Made by a program: the position numbers and the translations under genes | Part shown: positions 4,847 through 6,138 of the stretch, in pieces | How the letters are laid out: every line of letters begins with the position of its first letter | Position numbering within the stretch: the stretch's first letter is position 1 | Assembly: GCA_009782695.1 (NCBI GenBank) | Contig: WRIO01000074.1 | Span: 1-6,138 of the forward strand | Origin: Candidatus Cloacimonadota bacterium | Lineage (GTDB): Bacteria > Cloacimonadota > Cloacimonadia > Cloacimonadales > WRIO01 | Reading direction: 5' to 3' | DNA length: 6,138 bases | The notes under the pieces: generated by a model | Told to the model about the DNA's origin: nothing | Databases searched by the model: none | What the model saw: the letters and a program-made list of their open reading frames with translations, nothing else

Positions 4847-6138
4847 ATGAAAAATATCATACAAGACATACTACATAAAATAAATATACCCAGCATCACT
4901 TTTGGCGATGTCCGATACACCAGCACAGATGACCAAAATATCTACTTTGTAAAGGGAAACTTAGTGCAATTCACCAGTGAGAAAAATTCCGAAGCTATCG
5001 GGGTTAGAGTGCTGATAGACGGTTGCTGGGGCTTTGCCAGCACCACGAATGTAATAAGTGCAGAGATAGATAAAATCATAGCCAAAGCTATCAAAAACGC
5101 CAAAGAAGGAGCACTGTTTAGAGCCAGCAAGGTGATGTATAACCCTATCAAACCTACCATAGCCACTTATATTCACCAACCTGAGATAAATCCTTTTGCT
5201 ATGCCAGATGAAGAAAAGATAGCTTACTTCCAAAAGATAGCTAGCCTACTTACTAAAACAGACAAAGTAGTGTATTCGCATGTTCATGGGGCATTTTACA
5301 GACAATATAAGATTTATGCGAACACAGAAGGGACATTTACCGATAGTCTAGTTTACGATGTGCTTCCCTCTGCATTTGTGTTAGCCTCTGACGGCTCACA
5401 AAACTATTGCAGGACTTGGCCCGGACACATGAATGCTCGCCGGGGTGGATTTGAAAAAGTGCACACCTTTAAATTTGAGGAAAATTCTGAGAGAATACTC
5501 AAAGAGGCGGTTGATCTGCTTTCTGCTCCTAGTATAGAAGAAGAAAGGGCAGATATCATCATCGGTGGCGGACACCTTGCCTTGCAACTGCATGAATCAG
5601 CTGGGCACGCCACAGAAGCAGACAGGATATTTGGTATGGAAATATCTTATGCAGGGAAAACCTTTGTCAAAAAGTCTATGCTAGGGAATTTCCGTTATGG
5701 CTCTGATATAGTGAACATTTACAGTGACAGCACAAATCCACTCGGATTGGGCTACCACATCGTAGATGACGAGGGTGTTCCTGGACGCCGCGTAGATATA
5801 GTTAAAAACGGCATACTTAATGACCAACAAACCTCTCGTGAGATAGCTCCGCTGCTAGATCTAGAGCCAAGCTCCAATATGCTGGCTACATTTGGAAATG
5901 AGTTCCCCCTCATCAGGATGACAAACTTCTGCCTCGCCCCCGGTAAAGGCTCTCTCGATGATTTGATAAAAAACACAGAAAAGGGCTACCTGCTAGACTT
6001 TACCAAGACCTGGTCGATAGATGATAATAGATACAACTTCCAGTTTACCACAGAGCTAGGATACACTATCAAAGAAGGAAAAATAGTTGGGATAGTAAAA
6101 GAACCAACCTATTTCGGCATCACGCCTGAGTTCTGGAA
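4847..6138 (+). CDS. tldD: TldD zinc metallopeptidase (C-terminal end beyond window)
   Basis: The frame begins at ATG 4847, with AAGGAG at 4836-4841 five bases upstream, and stays open to the window edge (430 complete codons). The N-terminal domain covers about residues 1-225. The catalytic helix follows the strand ADIIIGGGHLALQL and carries HESAGH at 249-254, the HExxxH motif of the TldD family (two zinc-binding His and the catalytic Glu), continuing as ATEADRIFGME. Other family signatures are DDEGVPGRR near 307-315 and RMTNFCLAPGKGSLDDLI near 357-374. The wording HES-x-GH-x-x-E-x-DR with GMEISYAG resembles the roughly 480-residue TldD branch, so about 50 residues are missing, including the C-terminal Cys that acts as the third zinc ligand in E. 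coli TldD. It should pair with the TldE encoded just upstream to form a soluble cytoplasmic peptidase with the active site in an internal cavity. The gene looks intact within the window. Confidence 0.93.
   Translation, partial: MKNIIQDILHKINIPSITFGDVRYTSTDDQNIYFVKGNLVQFTSEKNSEAIGVRVLIDGCWGFASTTNVISAEIDKIIAKAIKNAKEGALFRASKVMYNPIKPTIATYIHQPEINPFAMPDEEKIAYFQKIASLLTKTDKVVYSHVHGAFYRQYKIYANTEGTFTDSLVYDVLPSAFVLASDGSQNYCRTWPGHMNARRGGFEKVHTFKFEENSERILKEAVDLLSAPSIEEERADIIIGGGHLALQLHESAGHATEADRIFGMEISYAGKTFVKKSMLGNFRYGSDIVNIYSDSTNPLGLGYHIVDDEGVPGRRVDIVKNGILNDQQTSREIAPLLDLEPSSNMLATFGNEFPLIRMTNFCLAPGKGSLDDLIKNTEKGYLLDFTKTWSIDDNRYNFQFTTELGYTIKEGKIVGIVKEPTYFGITPEFW

Noticed and set aside
4942..5976. Several minus-strand open frames of 65-90 codons opposite tldD
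   Set aside because: All are antisense to a clearly recognised TldD sequence; none has a start supported by a ribosome site or a recognisable protein.
1..6138. CRISPR array, insertion sequence or attachment site
   Set aside because: No regularly spaced repeats, no transposase or integrase frame and no terminal inverted repeats with target duplications were seen on either strand.

Overview
The window is AT-rich bacterial DNA holding five protein-coding genes, two of them cut by the window edges. The three left-hand genes (minus strand) encode exported proteins: one Sec-secreted protein and two paralogous lipoproteins. The two right-hand genes (plus strand) encode the TldE (PmbA) and TldD halves of a metallopeptidase. 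The genome type (clear GGAGG ribosome sites, AT-rich promoters, poorly conserved exported proteins with lipoprotein or Sec signals, a sialidase-like Asp-box) suggests an uncultured Gram-negative lineage. The style recalls Cloacimonadota or a relative of the Bacteroidota/FCB group. That assignment is an impression from protein style, not proof.

Layout. Bases 1-811 (minus): N-terminal 270 residues of a secreted protein, probably a beta-propeller or sialidase-like protein; its C-terminus lies outside the window. Bases 812-918: short gap with a consensus-like promoter for that gene, whose -35 box overlaps the stop codon of the next gene upstream. Bases 919-2088 (minus): 389-residue lipoprotein, called lipoprotein A here. 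Bases 2089-2354: gap with a strong hairpin but no gene. Bases 2355-3161 (minus): 268-residue paralogous lipoprotein, called lipoprotein B here. Bases 3162-3497: divergent intergenic region with promoters in both directions and a tandem hairpin followed by a T-run. Bases 3498-4832 (plus): tldE/pmbA. Bases 4847-6138 (plus): tldD, missing only about its last 50 residues.

How the genes work together. tldE and tldD are 14 bases apart and form an operon. Known TldD/TldE pairs are heteromeric zinc peptidases that cleave unfolded or modified peptides, with TldD carrying the HExxxH zinc site and TldE a non-catalytic partner; both motif patterns are seen here. Lipoproteins A and B share a lipobox, a hydrophilic linker, a conserved GGFKDP box and a repeated domain unit of unknown function (two units in B, three in A). 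Nothing in the sequence links them functionally to TldD/E except proximity across a divergent promoter region.

The most interesting points are the repeat-built lipoprotein family, the matching upstream architecture of two of the minus-strand genes, and the tandem hairpin with T-run that sits in front of the tldE promoter with no recognised gene feeding it.
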